A DNA stretch of 64,000 nucleotides from an uncultured Dyadobacter sp. (GTDB taxonomy: Bacteria > Bacteroidota > Bacteroidia > Cytophagales > Spirosomataceae). Positions 9,414 through 19,516 of this stretch are shown here, piece after piece. The notes under the pieces were generated by a model, which ran no database searches, was not told where the DNA came from, and saw only the letters and a program-made list of their open reading frames with translations. How positions within the stretch are numbered: the first letter of the stretch is position 1; every line of letters starts with the position of its first letter. Both the position numbers and the translations under genes were made by a program. Where the stretch lies: NCBI RefSeq assembly GCF_946482605.1, contig NZ_CAMLSE010000013.1:1-64000 (forward strand), written 5' to 3'.

Positions 9414-9968
9414 TTACTTACTTTTCGCAGGGGCGGGGGCAAGGATGATCGTCATGCGCTTTCCTTCCAGCTTAGGCTCCATTTCCAACTTGCCGTATTC
9501 GGACAATGCTTCGGAGAATTTCTTCAAAAGGTTTACACCGCGCTCTTTAAAGACGATCGTACGTCCCACAAAATGCACATATGCTTTTACCTTGGAACCC
9601 TCTTTGAGGAAGTTGATCGCATGCTTTAACTTGAACTCGAAATCGTGGTCGTCTGTGTTAGGGCCGAAACGGATTTCCTTGATGACCACCTTCTGAGCCT
9701 TCGCTTTGATCTCCTTTTGTTTTTTCTTCTGCTCGTATTTGAACTTGGAATAGTCCACTACTTTACAAACAGGAGGAACCGCTGTGGGTGCAATTTCAAC
9801 AAGATCAAGGCTTTGCGCCTTAGCCATTGCCCTGGCGGTATTGATATCTACTATTCCCGGTTCGATGTTTTCACCAACTAACCGTACTTCTTTTGCTGTA
9901 ATTCGTTCGTTTATTTTATAAGGTTCTTCGGGAACTCTTAACCGTCCACTAGGGGGTCTTAATGCCAT
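9414..9968 (-). CDS. infC: Translation initiation factor IF-3
   Basis: IF-3 binds the 30S subunit, keeps the subunits apart and checks the start codon. The N-domain includes YKINERITAKEVRLVGEN (about 17-34), a basic Lys-rich linker (YEQKKKQKEIKAKAQK, near 100) joins the domains, and the C-domain contains IRFGPNTDDHDFEFKLK. At 184 residues the length is normal. The start is an ordinary ATG in this sequence, whereas in enterobacteria infC uses AUU for autocontrol. The upstream neighbour thrS is ~110 bp away. Confidence 0.99.
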   Translation of the reverse strand: MALRPPSGRLRVPEEPYKINERITAKEVRLVGENIEPGIVDINTARAMAKAQSLDLVEIAPTAVPPVCKVVDYSKFKYEQKKKQKEIKAKAQKVVIKEIRFGPNTDDHDFEFKLKHAINFLKEGSKVKAYVHFVGRTIVFKERGVNLLKKFSEALSEYGKLEMEPKLEGKRMTIILAPAPAKSK

Positions 9969-10078
9969 ATAATTCGTATTGGTGTTTTTTTATTTTTGGT
10001 GGAAATCGAAAAAGCTAACACAGCCTTCACAAAAATAGTGCCTTGTTGCTGGAATAATACTAAAAAGTTCTAAAAACA

Positions 10079-12022
10079 TCAAGCAATGGTGGCCTCCTTT
10101 TTGAAAAAGGCGATGAATTCGTCGATAGTCAAGCTACCCAGGTCACCCTCTCCCTTGCGACGAACCGAAAGTTTCCCCTCAGCCATTTCTTTTTCTCCCA
10201 CAATTAACATGAATGGTACCTTGGTAACTTCGGCATCCCGGATCTTGCGACCGATCTTCTCATCCCGGTGATCGACAAACCCGCGGATGTCGTGATCCTG
10301 CAACTGGAAGAACACGTCTTCGGCATAGTCAGCAAACTTTTCCGAGATCGGCAGAATAGCGATCTGGTCAGGTGAAAGCCATAACGGGAACTGTCCTGCG
10401 GTGTTTTCGATCAGGATCGCGATAAACCGTTCCATAGACCCGAACGGGGCACGGTGGATCATCACAGGCTGATGTTTCTGATTGTCGGAGCCGGTATATT
10501 CCAGACCAAAACGTTTCGGCATCTGGTAATCGACCTGAATAGTCCCCAGCTGCCACTTGCGGCCCAGCGCGTCACGCACCATGAAGTCGAGCTTCGGACC
10601 GTAAAATGCCGCCTCGCCCAGCTCGGTTACCGTTTTAAGGCCGCGTTCCGAAGCCGCCTCGATAATCGCATTCTCTGCGCGCTCCCAATCTTCATCCTTT
10701 CCGATGTATTTTACTTTATCATTAGGATCGCGAAGGGAGATCTGCGCGCTGTAATCGTCAAATCCGAGCGATTTGAACACATACAACACGAGGTCGATCA
10801 CCCGTACGAATTCCTCCTTTACCTGATCGGGACGGCAGAAAATGTGCGCATCGTCCTGTGTGAAGCCACGAACACGGGTCAAACCATGTAGCTCGCCACT
10901 TTGCTCGTACCTGTAAACCGTCCCAAACTCAGAGAACCGCAAAGGCAGGTCTTTGTAGGAGCGGGGAGAAGTTTTATAGATCTCGCAGTGGTGCGGGCAA
11001 TTCATGGGTTTCAAAAGGTATTCCTCGCCGATATTCGGTGTCTTGATCGGCTGGAACGAGTCTTTGCCATATTTGTCCCAGTGCCCGGAAGTCACGTAAA
11101 GCTCTTTGCTTCCGATGTTGGGCGTAACCACGGGTGTGTAACCTGCCCGCGACTGTGCCTTGCTCAGAAACGCCTGCAAACGCTCACGCAGCATCGCTCC
11201 TTTGGGCAACCACAACGGCAAGCCTTGTCCTACCTTTTCAGAGAATGCAAAAAGTTCGAGCTCCTTGCCCAGCTTACGATGGTCGCGTTTTCTGGCTTCC
11301 TCCATCAGGGTCACATACTCTTCCAGCTCTTTTTGTTTTGGAAAAGTGATCCCGTAAATGCGGGTAAGCATTTTATTTTCCTGCTTGTTGCGCCAGTAAG
11401 CGCCCGCAATGTTGGTCAGTTTCGCAGCCTTGATGAAGCCTGTGTTCGGGATGTGCGGACCACGGCAAAGGTCGGTGAAGCCGCCTTGCTCGTAGAGGGT
11501 AATGGACCCGTCTTCCAGCCCGTCGATCAGTTCCAGCTTGTATTCGTCCCCTTTTTGGGTAAAATATTCCAGGGCTTCGGCCTTGCTGATCGGCTTCCGG
11601 ATGTATTCATTTTTCTGGCGCGCAAGTTCGAGCATTTTGGCTTCGATCTTTGGGAAATCCTCTTGTGAAATGGATTGTCCGCCCAGGTCGACGTCATAGT
11701 AAAAGCCCTTTTCGATGGAAGGTCCCGTGCCGAATTTTACGCCAGGATAAAGCGCCTCCAATGCTTCGGCCAATAAGTGGGCCGATGAATGCCAGAACGT
11801 CGCTTTACCATCCTCGTCATTCCACGTCAGCAGTTTTACCAGGGAATCGTCCGTAATCTGGCGCGTCGGATCCCAGACTTCGTTGTTCACTTTGGCGGCG
11901 ATCACATTGCGTGCAAGCCCTTCACTGATACTGAGCGCGATTTCGAGAGCGGTTACCCCTTTCGGGTAAAAACGTTCGCTACCATCGGGCAGGGTAATTT
12001 TTACTTGAGACTCGTCTTTCAT
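10079..12022 (-). CDS. thrS: Threonine--tRNA ligase
   Basis: A 647-residue class II synthetase that charges tRNA-Thr. The domains in order are: TGS (about 1-65, [18 protein letters not shown]), editing domain with [12 protein letters not shown] and [10 protein letters not shown], catalytic core with motif 2 [19 protein letters not shown] and motif 3 [16 protein letters not shown], then the anticodon-binding domain. The zinc ligand Cys lies in [13 protein letters not shown]. All key residues are present. It heads the thrS-infC-rpmI-rplT cluster. No T-box or operator-like structure is evident in the ~60 bp upstream. Confidence 0.99.
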   Translation of the reverse strand: MKDESQVKITLPDGSERFYPKGVTALEIALSISEGLARNVIAAKVNNEVWDPTRQITDDSLVKLLTWNDEDGKATFWHSSAHLLAEALEALYPGVKFGTGPSIEKGFYYDVDLGGQSISQEDFPKIEAKMLELARQKNEYIRKPISKAEALEYFTQKGDEYKLELIDGLEDGSITLYEQGGFTDLCRGPHIPNTGFIKAAKLTNIAGAYWRNKQENKMLTRIYGITFPKQKELEEYVTLMEEARKRDHRKLGKELELFAFSEKVGQGLPLWLPKGAMLRERLQAFLSKAQSRAGYTPVVTPNIGSKELYVTSGHWDKYGKDSFQPIKTPNIGEEYLLKPMNCPHHCEIYKTSPRSYKDLPLRFSEFGTVYRYEQSGELHGLTRVRGFTQDDAHIFCRPDQVKEEFVRVIDLVLYVFKSLGFDDYSAQISLRDPNDKVKYIGKDEDWERAENAIIEAASERGLKTVTELGEAAFYGPKLDFMVRDALGRKWQLGTIQVDYQMPKRFGLEYTGSDNQKHQPVMIHRAPFGSMERFIAILIENTAGQFPLWLSPDQIAILPISEKFADYAEDVFFQLQDHDIRGFVDHRDEKIGRKIRDAEVTKVPFMLIVGEKEMAEGKLSVRRKGEGDLGSLTIDEFIAFFKKEATIA

Positions 12023-12082
12023 TCAAAAATGTATTCTATGACTATGGTTCAAAGGTCTTGCGGAAAGCCGCAAAGTACAAAT

Positions 12083-13282
12083 CTATTCAATTTTAGCTTT
12101 TCGTGATGAGTCTACACGGATATTTGTGGTGCCACGGGGTTGGATTATATTAATTTTGACCCGCGTGGTGTCGAGCAATTTGTATCCTGAATTGGTATTT
12201 TCCTCAGGATAGAAGGAGGGGTAGACACCCTCTGATTCGATTTTCCGGATCCGGTACATGCCATAACGGGCATCCTGGTCACCGGGCGCGATCGTCAATG
12301 ACGTGGTGTAGTAGGTTTTGGCCAGGTCCAGTTCGCCGCTTTTTTCATAAGCGTAACCCAGCATGTTATTGATGTCTTTCGACTGCGGTTTCTTTCTCAA
12401 AAGTGTTTTCAAAGCCGGAATTGCCTGTGGGTATGCACGCAGCTGCATGGCAACGGCGGCCAACTGGTTCAATGCTTCGTCATAGTCAGGCTGTATTGAA
12501 ACGGCCTTTTGATAGAAAATCAATGCAGTGTCCGGTTGAGCCAATGCATTCAGGATTTCGCCTCTTCCGAAAAAAAGCGTCGCACGTTCGGGAAAGCGTT
12601 TCAGCGCCCGTTCGTTGATCGCAAGCGCTTCGGCCGTGTTTTTGAGTTTCAGGTTGATCAATGTGCTCTGCTCGTACGCGCGCAGGAGCCGCGGATTGAC
12701 GTTCATTGCGTAGTTAAAGCTCGATAAACTTGCCAATGAATCGCCCTGCCGCGCTTGCAATACTCCTTTGACAAAATAAGCCGAGCCGTCATAAGGCGCC
12801 ATCTTCAATGCCTGGTTTAGATAACCGGCCGCTTCACCAAACCGGTTTTTGGCTTGCAGAATGTCCGCAAGCAGGACATACAATTCAGGACTGCTTTGCT
12901 GCAAAGCCTCTGCCCGCTGGGCGTCTTCAAGCGCATTGTCGATTTTTCCGAGCTCCCGGTTGATCTTCCCCCGCAATAGAAAATACTCGCTGACATTGTC
13001 CTGTTCGTAGATCGACTCATTGATGTCGTCGAGGGCTTCCGAATACTGCTCACGGTCAAAGTAGATGCGGGCTCTTTTGAAGTAGTTGGCATCGGAGTCG
13101 ATTCCCCGGTTGATGAGGTCGGTCAAAGACACCAGGGCATCATTCTGCCATTGCGCCCTGCCTTTTTTGATCACTGGAGGAATGCGCGTGGCGGTGCGGG
13201 CGTCACTCTGGCAGGCCTGGTTGGCTATCGCCAGGGCGATCCATGCAATGCACACCGTGTATTTAAAACAACTATATTTCAT
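12083..13282 (-). CDS. Tetratricopeptide-repeat lipoprotein
   Basis: A 399-residue protein with an N-terminal hydrophobic segment ending in ANQACQSD, which suggests lipid attachment at the Cys near 24, although the lipobox is non-canonical. Residues ~55-345 form a ladder of about eight TPR units (for example YFKRARIYFDREQYSEALDD and AYFVKGVLQARQGDSLASLS), with Pro at helix-B ends. TPR proteins scaffold protein complexes, and a periplasmic or outer-membrane location is likely. It lies in a minus-strand run between the methyltransferase and thrS, 68 bp after the former. The partner is unknown. Confidence 0.82.
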   Translation of the reverse strand: MKYSCFKYTVCIAWIALAIANQACQSDARTATRIPPVIKKGRAQWQNDALVSLTDLINRGIDSDANYFKRARIYFDREQYSEALDDINESIYEQDNVSEYFLLRGKINRELGKIDNALEDAQRAEALQQSSPELYVLLADILQAKNRFGEAAGYLNQALKMAPYDGSAYFVKGVLQARQGDSLASLSSFNYAMNVNPRLLRAYEQSTLINLKLKNTAEALAINERALKRFPERATLFFGRGEILNALAQPDTALIFYQKAVSIQPDYDEALNQLAAVAMQLRAYPQAIPALKTLLRKKPQSKDINNMLGYAYEKSGELDLAKTYYTTSLTIAPGDQDARYGMYRIRKIESEGVYPSFYPEENTNSGYKLLDTTRVKINIIQPRGTTNIRVDSSRKAKIE

Positions 13283-13350
13283 TTAGTACGAATGAGGCCC
13301 TGCTCCGATAACCTCTGCCAGAATACAAAATTGGGTAATCTGGATCGATT

Positions 13351-14238
13351 TCAAAGGTTCTGATCCGAAAAACGCGAAAATACGCCCAGCGGGAGTTTTT
13401 TACCAAAAGAATCCGGAATGTACAGTTCCCCGAATTCGTGTTTGATGTCGGTCCCGAAATGCATTTTGATCAGGTTTTCGACGATCAGCGCGGAGAAGCC
13501 CAGCGAGTAGAGATTGATGATGAAAAAGAAGTTCTTTTCTTTCAGCAACTGTGCGCATAGCCGGAGCAGATCGTTCAGGTTCTCTTCCAGGAGCCATTTC
13601 TCGCCATCGGGGCCGCGACCATAAGCAGGAGGGTCCAGAATGAGGCCATTGTACTTATTCCCGCGGCGCACTTCACGCTGCACGAATTTCAATGCGTCCT
13701 CCACTACCCAGCGAATGTTGCTGAGTCCGCTCAGGTCCATGTTCTCGCGCGACCAGCTGATCACCTGCTTTACCGAATCAACATGCGTAACATCCGCACC
13801 GGAAGCTTTCGCGGCGAGCGACGCAATGCCGGTATAGGCAAACAGGTTGAGTACGTTGGGCTTTTCTTCCGGCATTTGTTTCAATGTCCGCGTAATGAAA
13901 TCCCAGTTGGTAGCCTGCTCGGGAAAAACCCCGACATGCTTAAACGACGATAATGCGAGCTTGGAGCGCAGATGCAGCTCTTTGGTGCGGTATTGGAAGA
14001 TCCACTTCTCGGGCATATCGCCTTTCGTGATCCATTGCCCCTTGTCCTGGGAATTCTTGTCTTTCTTAAAAACGGCATTACTGCGCTTTTCCCATTCTTC
14101 TTCGGAAAGGGATTTGTCCCAGATAGCCTGAGGCTCCGGGCGTGAAAGGATGTACGGACCGAATTTTTCAAGTTTTTCGAATCCGCCGCTATCGATCAAT
14201 TGATAGTCAGTATGCTGGTCTGGTGAGAGTAGAATCAA
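13351..14238 (-). CDS. Class I SAM-dependent methyltransferase (RlmI/RlmK-like)
   Basis: A 295-residue Rossmann-fold methyltransferase. The SAM-binding motif NLFAYTGIASLAAKASGA lies near 125-145, the acidic motif THVDSVKQ near 150, and LILDPPAYGRGPDG near 200. DPPAYG resembles the catalytic motif of COG1092 23S rRNA methyltransferases, but the protein lacks an N-terminal PUA domain and the C5-methylation Cys pattern is not clear. The first ~110 residues are family-specific beta structure. The probable substrate is rRNA; the exact base is not assignable. Upstream lies the repeat-rich spacer 14239-14642. Confidence 0.82.
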   Translation of the reverse strand: MILLSPDQHTDYQLIDSGGFEKLEKFGPYILSRPEPQAIWDKSLSEEEWEKRSNAVFKKDKNSQDKGQWITKGDMPEKWIFQYRTKELHLRSKLALSSFKHVGVFPEQATNWDFITRTLKQMPEEKPNVLNLFAYTGIASLAAKASGADVTHVDSVKQVISWSRENMDLSGLSNIRWVVEDALKFVQREVRRGNKYNGLILDPPAYGRGPDGEKWLLEENLNDLLRLCAQLLKEKNFFFIINLYSLGFSALIVENLIKMHFGTDIKHEFGELYIPDSFGKKLPLGVFSRFSDQNL

Positions 14239-14246
14239 TGTAGTAC

Positions 14247-14640
14247 TTCGGCTTTCGGCTTTCGGCCGTCGGCACTTTTTAAGTTGTTAAATTTATGAAT
14301 GGCTCCGGAGGAGCGACCTGTTTCCAGAAACACCAATTTACACCGGTTTTTAGGCTCAGGAAGGAGCCTCCTGTTGCTCCTGATATGGCCCGTATCGTGA
14401 TGCATCACCAGGCGGGACGCCCCGCAGGGGCGACGACAAATATACAACATCCTCTATGCTATAAACAGGATGCCCCTCCGGGGCTTGTTGCGATAATGGT
14501 GTTTTGCTTATGGCTTACTGCTTACTGCTTATCGCTTACAGCCTTCCCCTTGATTGAAATAATTAGATCCGGACATCACCGGAATGCGTTAAAACGCGTA
14601 TTCCAGTAAGAGTTCGACTGCCGATAGCCGACAGCCGAAG
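14247..14640. repeat. Non-coding spacer: 7-bp arrays framing a GC-rich palindromic element
   Basis: No gene is present. Four 7-bp units (TTCGGCT type) occupy 14247-14274, five (CTTACTG type) occupy 14507-14541, and three (GCCGATA type) occupy 14620-14640. The outer arrays are inverted to one another: AGTACTTCGGCT near the left end and AGCCGAAGTACT at the right. The inner part, 14301-14484, is a different element with CTCCGGAGGAGCGACCTG at one end, CCCCGCAGGGGCG inside and CCCCTCCGGGGC at the other, like the elements at 30.3-31.0 kb. Confidence 0.78.
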
Positions 14641-14642
14641 TA

Positions 14643-16223
14643 CTAATAAGCGATTTTGTTCAAATAAAACACATTCCGCCTCCCCCGCGTCTGCGGGTCG
14701 CCTGCGGCATTCACGATGCGCTGCTCACCCCATGCGAGATAGAAATTGCCAAACCAGTAATCAATGTCATCCGTACTGGTTTGACGTACTTTATCCCCCT
14801 CCACATAGGTTTCGTTCGGGATCACACGGTCACTGTCAATGACCTGGTTTGCTTTGATAATTTTGCTCCGGATAGCTCCGTTGTGGCTGTAAATCAGTTT
14901 GGAATTACCATTTGAGAAGCTCTGCACCTTGATTTTCTCTTTCAATTCCATGCTTTTTACATTATCAAAATTAATGCTGTTGTCCCAAAGCAGGTTACCG
15001 CTCTGGTCTACGTCCGCAACGACCGCGTGCGTGTAGGTGAACCCGTCGAAAACCTGCTGATTGTAACCGCGTCCGCCATACATCGGGTTCCAGAGGTAGG
15101 GATTATAGAGCCCCATTCCAAACGGATAGCCATATCCTCCATAGCCATAACCATAGCCGCCCATCATGCTGGGGTTCTGATAGCGGTACTCGGGATAAAA
15201 TACTTCGGCAACGAGCAGGAAGTTGCTGGCCTTCGGAACAATGTCGTGAACGAGCAGGCGATAGTTGAGTTTCAGATCATTGCCGCTTTCCTTTTTCTTG
15301 CGGATCCGCTTTTCGATCTTCTCCTGCTGGCGTTCGCTCATGAAGTTGAAGAAGTTTTTAAAATCCGTAAAACTGTGATACTTCGTAAAAACAGTTTCGT
15401 CGCCGACGATCTTGCTGATATACAAGCCCTGGGAAGCCGCAACGCTGCTGCTTTGCATATTCCGGTACCCGTATGTGCCGATGACAATGCGTACAGAGTC
15501 GTTGAGCACCTGCAGACGTCCGCTCAGCAACGAAAAATCGTCTTCCGGTTCTACGGCTACCTGCGTGTACAGCTCCCCGGTTTCTTCGTACGACCGGGCG
15601 ATGATCCTTGTTTGCCTGCCTTTTTTTACAGCAAAACAAACATTGACAAGGTGGTGCGCGGTATCGACTTCCACCGTCTGAATGGCGTTGGAGCCTTTGA
15701 TCGCCGAGGGCAGAACCCTGGTTTGAGAGGTGGTGAGCTGGGTGTGCACCAGCACCGGCTCGTTGCGCACCATGCCGGCCATGAACACCGAGTACCCGAG
15801 CGTTTTGAAGTCGGTGATCTCAAAACGATCGAGGGTATTGATAATGAAAGTTTCTACGAACCCGGGACCGACATTGACCTTCACGATCTGGTACAACGAG
15901 CTCCTGTATTTACTGAAAAGGAGGAAAACGGCCTGCCCGTCGTAGGACGATGTGATATAATCGAGATTCGATTCGATCGGGCCGTCAATGGACCAGACCC
16001 GTTCGAGGTTTGTATCGAATTTCTGTACATTGAATGTCCCCTTGTCTGGCTTGGAAATCAGCAGCACGCCCTGCTCACCGAGCGGGACGGCCTGGTAGGC
16101 TGTGTTGCCGGATAAAGGAAGTTCGATACGTTTCACTCCCTGGGCGCCGAGCTGTCCGCACAGCAGGCCCAGGAAGAGAATCGGTAATGCCAGCCGAAGA
16201 ACGGATCGCTTATTTTTTGTCAT
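14643..16223 (-). CDS. Secreted protein of unknown function with Gly/Tyr-rich segment
   Basis: The 526-residue frame from the ATG at 16223 starts MTKNKRSVLRLALPILFLG and ends its signal peptide near GQLGAQG; the earlier ATG at 16295 would spoil the signal. The body is beta-rich and resembles a repeated-strand (propeller-like) protein, but I recognise no family. Around 370-410 there is a low-complexity Gly-Tyr run (GGYGYGYGGYGYPFGMG). The start overlaps the end of the EVE gene by 14 bp, so the two are probably co-transcribed. The location is probably periplasm or outer membrane. The function is not assigned. Confidence 0.7.
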   Translation of the reverse strand: MTKNKRSVLRLALPILFLGLLCGQLGAQGVKRIELPLSGNTAYQAVPLGEQGVLLISKPDKGTFNVQKFDTNLERVWSIDGPIESNLDYITSSYDGQAVFLLFSKYRSSLYQIVKVNVGPGFVETFIINTLDRFEITDFKTLGYSVFMAGMVRNEPVLVHTQLTTSQTRVLPSAIKGSNAIQTVEVDTAHHLVNVCFAVKKGRQTRIIARSYEETGELYTQVAVEPEDDFSLLSGRLQVLNDSVRIVIGTYGYRNMQSSSVAASQGLYISKIVGDETVFTKYHSFTDFKNFFNFMSERQQEKIEKRIRKKKESGNDLKLNYRLLVHDIVPKASNFLLVAEVFYPEYRYQNPSMMGGYGYGYGGYGYPFGMGLYNPYLWNPMYGGRGYNQQVFDGFTYTHAVVADVDQSGNLLWDNSINFDNVKSMELKEKIKVQSFSNGNSKLIYSHNGAIRSKIIKANQVIDSDRVIPNETYVEGDKVRQTSTDDIDYWFGNFYLAWGEQRIVNAAGDPQTRGRRNVFYLNKIAY

Positions 16224-16623
16224 GTGCCAGGGCAACGATATGGTCGAATTCTTCTCGCTTGACCGGCACGACAGATAGCCTGGATAAACGGACAAGGTCC
16301 ATTTGTTTCAGCAGCTCATCTTTTTTGATTTGCGCCAGTGATACTGTATTCGGGAATTTTTCAACGGGAACCAGATTCACCACTACCCAGCCGGCTTCGT
16401 CGGTGGTGGGGTCGGGGTAATGCTCTTTCGACACCTTGGCAAGGCCAACAACTTCTTTGCCTTCGTTGCTATGGTAGAACAATACCAGGTCCCCAACCTT
16501 CATAGCCATCAGGTTATTGCGCGCTGCGTAGTTACGCACACCATCCCACATGCCTTCGCCTTCTGCTACGAGGTGGTCCCAGGAATATTTGAATGGTTCT
16601 GATTTTACAAGCCAATGGTTCAT
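16210..16623 (-). CDS. EVE domain protein
   Basis: A single-domain protein of 137 residues. It begins MNHWLVKSEPFKYSW and contains MWDGVRNYAARNNL and GDLVLFYHSN, the hallmark of EVE (thymocyte nuclear protein 1-like) domains. This PUA-like fold is thought to bind modified bases in DNA or RNA. The length matches stand-alone bacterial members. The gene overlaps the following hypothetical gene by 14 bp, and menB is 46 bp downstream of that operon's far side on the same strand. The base recognised is unknown. Confidence 0.93.
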   Translation of the reverse strand: MNHWLVKSEPFKYSWDHLVAEGEGMWDGVRNYAARNNLMAMKVGDLVLFYHSNEGKEVVGLAKVSKEHYPDPTTDEAGWVVVNLVPVEKFPNTVSLAQIKKDELLKQMDLVRLSRLSVVPVKREEFDHIVALAHDKK

Positions 16624-16669
16624 GCGAGCGTATTTCTATGGAATTAAATGTGAATAGTCCGGGACCTGA

Positions 16670-17494
16670 TCAGGGAAACTTAGTGAATTTGCTGAAATCA
16701 GGCTGTCTTTTTTCTAAAAACGAACGCTGACCTTCTTTTGCCTCTTCGCTCAGGTAGTACAGAAGCGTTGCATTACCCGCAAGTTCCTGGATCCCCGCCT
16801 GGCCGTCGAGCTCTGCATTGAAAGCACTTTTAAGCATCCGGATCGAAAGCGGGCTCTTTTCCTGGATTTTTTTTGCCCATTCCAATGTAGTGGCTTCCAG
16901 TTGCTCCAAAGGTACCACCTTATTCACCAGGCCCATCTGCAATGCTTCCTGCGCGTCGTACTGGTCACACAGGAACCAGATTTCGCGGGCTTTTTTCTGA
17001 CCTACCACGCGGGCCAGGTACGAAGCGCCAAAACCGCCGTCGAAGCTGCCTACTTTTGGACCTGTTTGGCCGAAACGTGCATTCTCCGCCGCAATGCTGA
17101 GGTCACAGATGACGTGCAGCACGTGTCCGCCGCCTATTGCCCAGCCTGCTACCATGGCAATGACCGCCTTGGGTATCGAACGGATCATTTTTTGAAGGTC
17201 AAGCACGTTCAGGCGTGGGACATGGTCGTCGCCGATGTAGCCGCCATGCCCGCGTACAGACTGATCGCCTCCTGAACAGAACGCTTTGCCACCTTCGCCG
17301 GTGAGGATGATCACATCGATCCGCGGGTCTTCGCGGCAAATATGCATAGCATCGATCATCTCCGTCACGGTAAGCGGGGTAAAAGCATTGTGCTTGTGTG
17401 GACGGTTAATGCTGATCTTGGCAATTCCTTCGTGTAGTGTAAATAGTATTTCCTGGTATTCCTTAATGGTTTCCCATTGAACTGTATTGGACAT
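16670..17494 (-). CDS. menB: 1,4-dihydroxy-2-naphthoyl-CoA synthase
   Basis: A crotonase-fold enzyme of menaquinone synthesis that closes the second ring of o-succinylbenzoyl-CoA. The 274-residue product from ATG 17494 ([18 protein letters not shown]) has the usual length. [34 protein letters not shown] and [18 protein letters not shown] are MenB signatures that form the oxyanion hole and the substrate loop. It is divergent from menE, ~184 bp away, so this spacer should hold promoters for both. An upstream in-frame ATG (17557) would add 21 unconserved residues. Confidence 0.97.
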   Translation of the reverse strand: MSNTVQWETIKEYQEILFTLHEGIAKISINRPHKHNAFTPLTVTEMIDAMHICREDPRIDVIILTGEGGKAFCSGGDQSVRGHGGYIGDDHVPRLNVLDLQKMIRSIPKAVIAMVAGWAIGGGHVLHVICDLSIAAENARFGQTGPKVGSFDGGFGASYLARVVGQKKAREIWFLCDQYDAQEALQMGLVNKVVPLEQLEATTLEWAKKIQEKSPLSIRMLKSAFNAELDGQAGIQELAGNATLLYYLSEEAKEGQRSFLEKRQPDFSKFTKFP

Positions 17495-17678
17495 AAAATC
17501 AGATTGGTAAATGTAAAATGAATGCAACGGGCCGGTAAAATCAAAGTTTCGCCGCATTGCCCGAATGCGCGAAATTACTCATAGTTTGGGTTACCTTCAA
17601 AAACAAATGAATAACTTTCCGGTGCATTAAAACCGGCTGCCGGGCCACCAATTGAATTAACCAGCGGAATTTGCAGCT

Positions 17679-18746
17679 ATGACCTGGAATACCAGCAGAA
17701 GACTTTGGCCTGAACAGGAAAGGCCGCAGAATCCTTATTTTGCCCAGGCTTACGACTTTATGGAAGCATGGTTGGGCGGCCAGGAAGAATTTGTGTTGCA
17801 CACATCCGGTTCCACGGGTACGCCTAAGCCCATTACCCTAACCAGGAAGCAGCTTTCTGCCAGTGCAGCCATGACCGGCGAGGCATTGGCTCTCGGGCAG
17901 GGCACGCGGGCGCTGGTATGCCTGAACATCGGCTACATCGCCGGGCTGATGATGCTGGTCCGGGGATTGGAACTCGACTGGGAGCTGACGATCACCGAGC
18001 CGACGTCGAATCCGCTTGTGGAGTCCGGCATGGTTGCGTTTGACTTCGTAGCCCTGGTGCCGATGCAAATGCAGGCGATGCTGAACGACCCCGTGACGAA
18101 GGAAAAGTGTCGGCTATTAGGCAAAATATTGTTGGGCGGCGCGCCGGTAGGGGCAGAATTGATGCAGCAACTGGCGGCATTGCCGGTGCCGGTCTATCAG
18201 AGTTACGGGATGACCGAGACGGTTTCTCACATTGCATTGCGCAGACTCAACGGAGATGAGGCAGGTGATACATATCGCTTGCTCCCCGGAATCACGGCTG
18301 GCACCGATGAGCGGGGGTGCCTCTTCGTATCCGGACCTGTTACGAATGGCGAGCGGGTACAGACCAATGACCTGGTTGAAATTCATGGAGACCGCTTTGA
18401 ATGGATCGGGAGGGCCGACAATGTGATCAATTCGGGGGGCGTCAAGATCGTGCTGGACCAGGTTGATGCGCGGATCGCGCTGGCGTTTCGGGAGATGGCT
18501 GTTTCAAATGCATTTTTCTCGTGGTGGGAGCGGGATGAAAAACTGGGGCAGAAATTGGTGCTGGTTATCGAGGGAACTGTCCCCGCTGCTGCTGCTACGG
18601 CATTGCGCGCAGAAATTAGAAAGCAGGTTTCCGCCTATTCAAACCCGAAACATATTTACTTTGCAGAGAAATTTGCGAAAACCGCAACAGACAAAATAGA
18701 CAAACGAGCAACTTTTCAGAAGCTTTTTAATTCTCAGAATGGATAA
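17679..18746 (+). CDS. menE: o-Succinylbenzoate--CoA ligase (short AMP-binding form)
   Basis: An adenylate-forming enzyme that activates o-succinylbenzoate, the step before MenB. The phosphate loop is HTSGSTGTPKPITLTR (about 47-62), followed by YQSYGMTETVSHIALRR near 175 and GRADNVINSGGVKI near 250. The catalytic Lys is probably in KTATDKIDKRATF. At 355 residues it is ~100 shorter than E. coli MenE; the missing part is N-terminal, as is usual for Bacteroidota forms. Its end overlaps the next gene by 8 bp. Confidence 0.92.
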   Translation: MTWNTSRRLWPEQERPQNPYFAQAYDFMEAWLGGQEEFVLHTSGSTGTPKPITLTRKQLSASAAMTGEALALGQGTRALVCLNIGYIAGLMMLVRGLELDWELTITEPTSNPLVESGMVAFDFVALVPMQMQAMLNDPVTKEKCRLLGKILLGGAPVGAELMQQLAALPVPVYQSYGMTETVSHIALRRLNGDEAGDTYRLLPGITAGTDERGCLFVSGPVTNGERVQTNDLVEIHGDRFEWIGRADNVINSGGVKIVLDQVDARIALAFREMAVSNAFFSWWERDEKLGQKLVLVIEGTVPAAAATALRAEIRKQVSAYSNPKHIYFAEKFAKTATDKIDKRATFQKLFNSQNG

Positions 18747-19512
18747 AGATATTCGGATACCCGGCCAGTACATCATTCGCTATCAAACCGCTCCGGTAGT
18801 CCCGGCGCCTTTTGCGCATTTTTACACGCTCAAAATGGATTTTCAATCCGACCAGGAACTACGGGTCGATTTCGACATCTCCTACACCGACCGTGAGGAC
18901 CTGACGGAGGATGAGATCATCGACGAGGGCTTTTCCGAAGATGACGACTACAAGTGGAAAGGCGATGTGCCGGCCGTATGGATTTCCGAATTCCGTACCA
19001 TTTTCCAGTCGTCAAAAATAATCCGGAAAAGAGAAGAGAGTGAGTATGAAGATTTTATTGAGATAGAACTGGAAGAGAACGATAAATTTGTCACTGTTTA
19101 TCCGGTTGATAAAGAACGCTGGTCCTACTTTCTGCAGGAATTGATGCAGGCTATTTTCGAGGCTGCAGGGCGGGAAAAACCATTTGAACTGACCTACCTG
19201 GATATCGAAGCGGACAGCAAAACGACGATCGATCTGAAAGCATCGTTCTCGAAAAAAGAATTTACATTGAGTAAGAACGGTGGTTCTCCGCGGAAGCTGG
19301 ACTGGGGCCAGTTGCAGAAAATAATGGATACTGTTTACAAAGCTGAATTCGTGGCCGACAATGCCTCCGAGGGGAAGCCGTCAAAAACGGGAAAATACAT
19401 TACTGCCGGAGATGGTCTGTGGTACCAAATGGGCGTAGCAGTGCTGGAAACCACATCCAAGAGTAAAGATCTGCCTAAAATAGAGGCGCTATTCAACGCG
19501 CTGGCGAAATGA
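18739..19512 (+). CDS. Conserved-type hypothetical protein, overlapping menE
   Basis: A 257-residue soluble, acidic protein with no signal peptide, TM segment or recognised motif. It is unusually rich in Asp and Glu (LTEDEIIDEGFSEDDDYKW). The last 70 residues (GGSPRKLDWGQLQKIMDTVY, KTGKYITAGDGLWYQMG) look globular. Overlap by 8 bp with menE suggests a coupled operon. It ends 4 bp before the convergent XRE gene. Function not assigned. Confidence 0.78.
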   Translation: MDKDIRIPGQYIIRYQTAPVVPAPFAHFYTLKMDFQSDQELRVDFDISYTDREDLTEDEIIDEGFSEDDDYKWKGDVPAVWISEFRTIFQSSKIIRKREESEYEDFIEIELEENDKFVTVYPVDKERWSYFLQELMQAIFEAAGREKPFELTYLDIEADSKTTIDLKASFSKKEFTLSKNGGSPRKLDWGQLQKIMDTVYKAEFVADNASEGKPSKTGKYITAGDGLWYQMGVAVLETTSKSKDLPKIEALFNALAK

Positions 19513-19516
19513 TTTC

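Noticed and set aside
10901..11668. 255-residue ORF antisense to thrS
   Set aside because: Fully within thrS and without a recognisable fold.
15027..16115. 362-residue ORF antisense to the Gly/Tyr-rich secreted protein
   Set aside because: I considered it because the sense protein is itself unassigned. The sense frame has a signal peptide and operon overlap; the antisense frame has neither.
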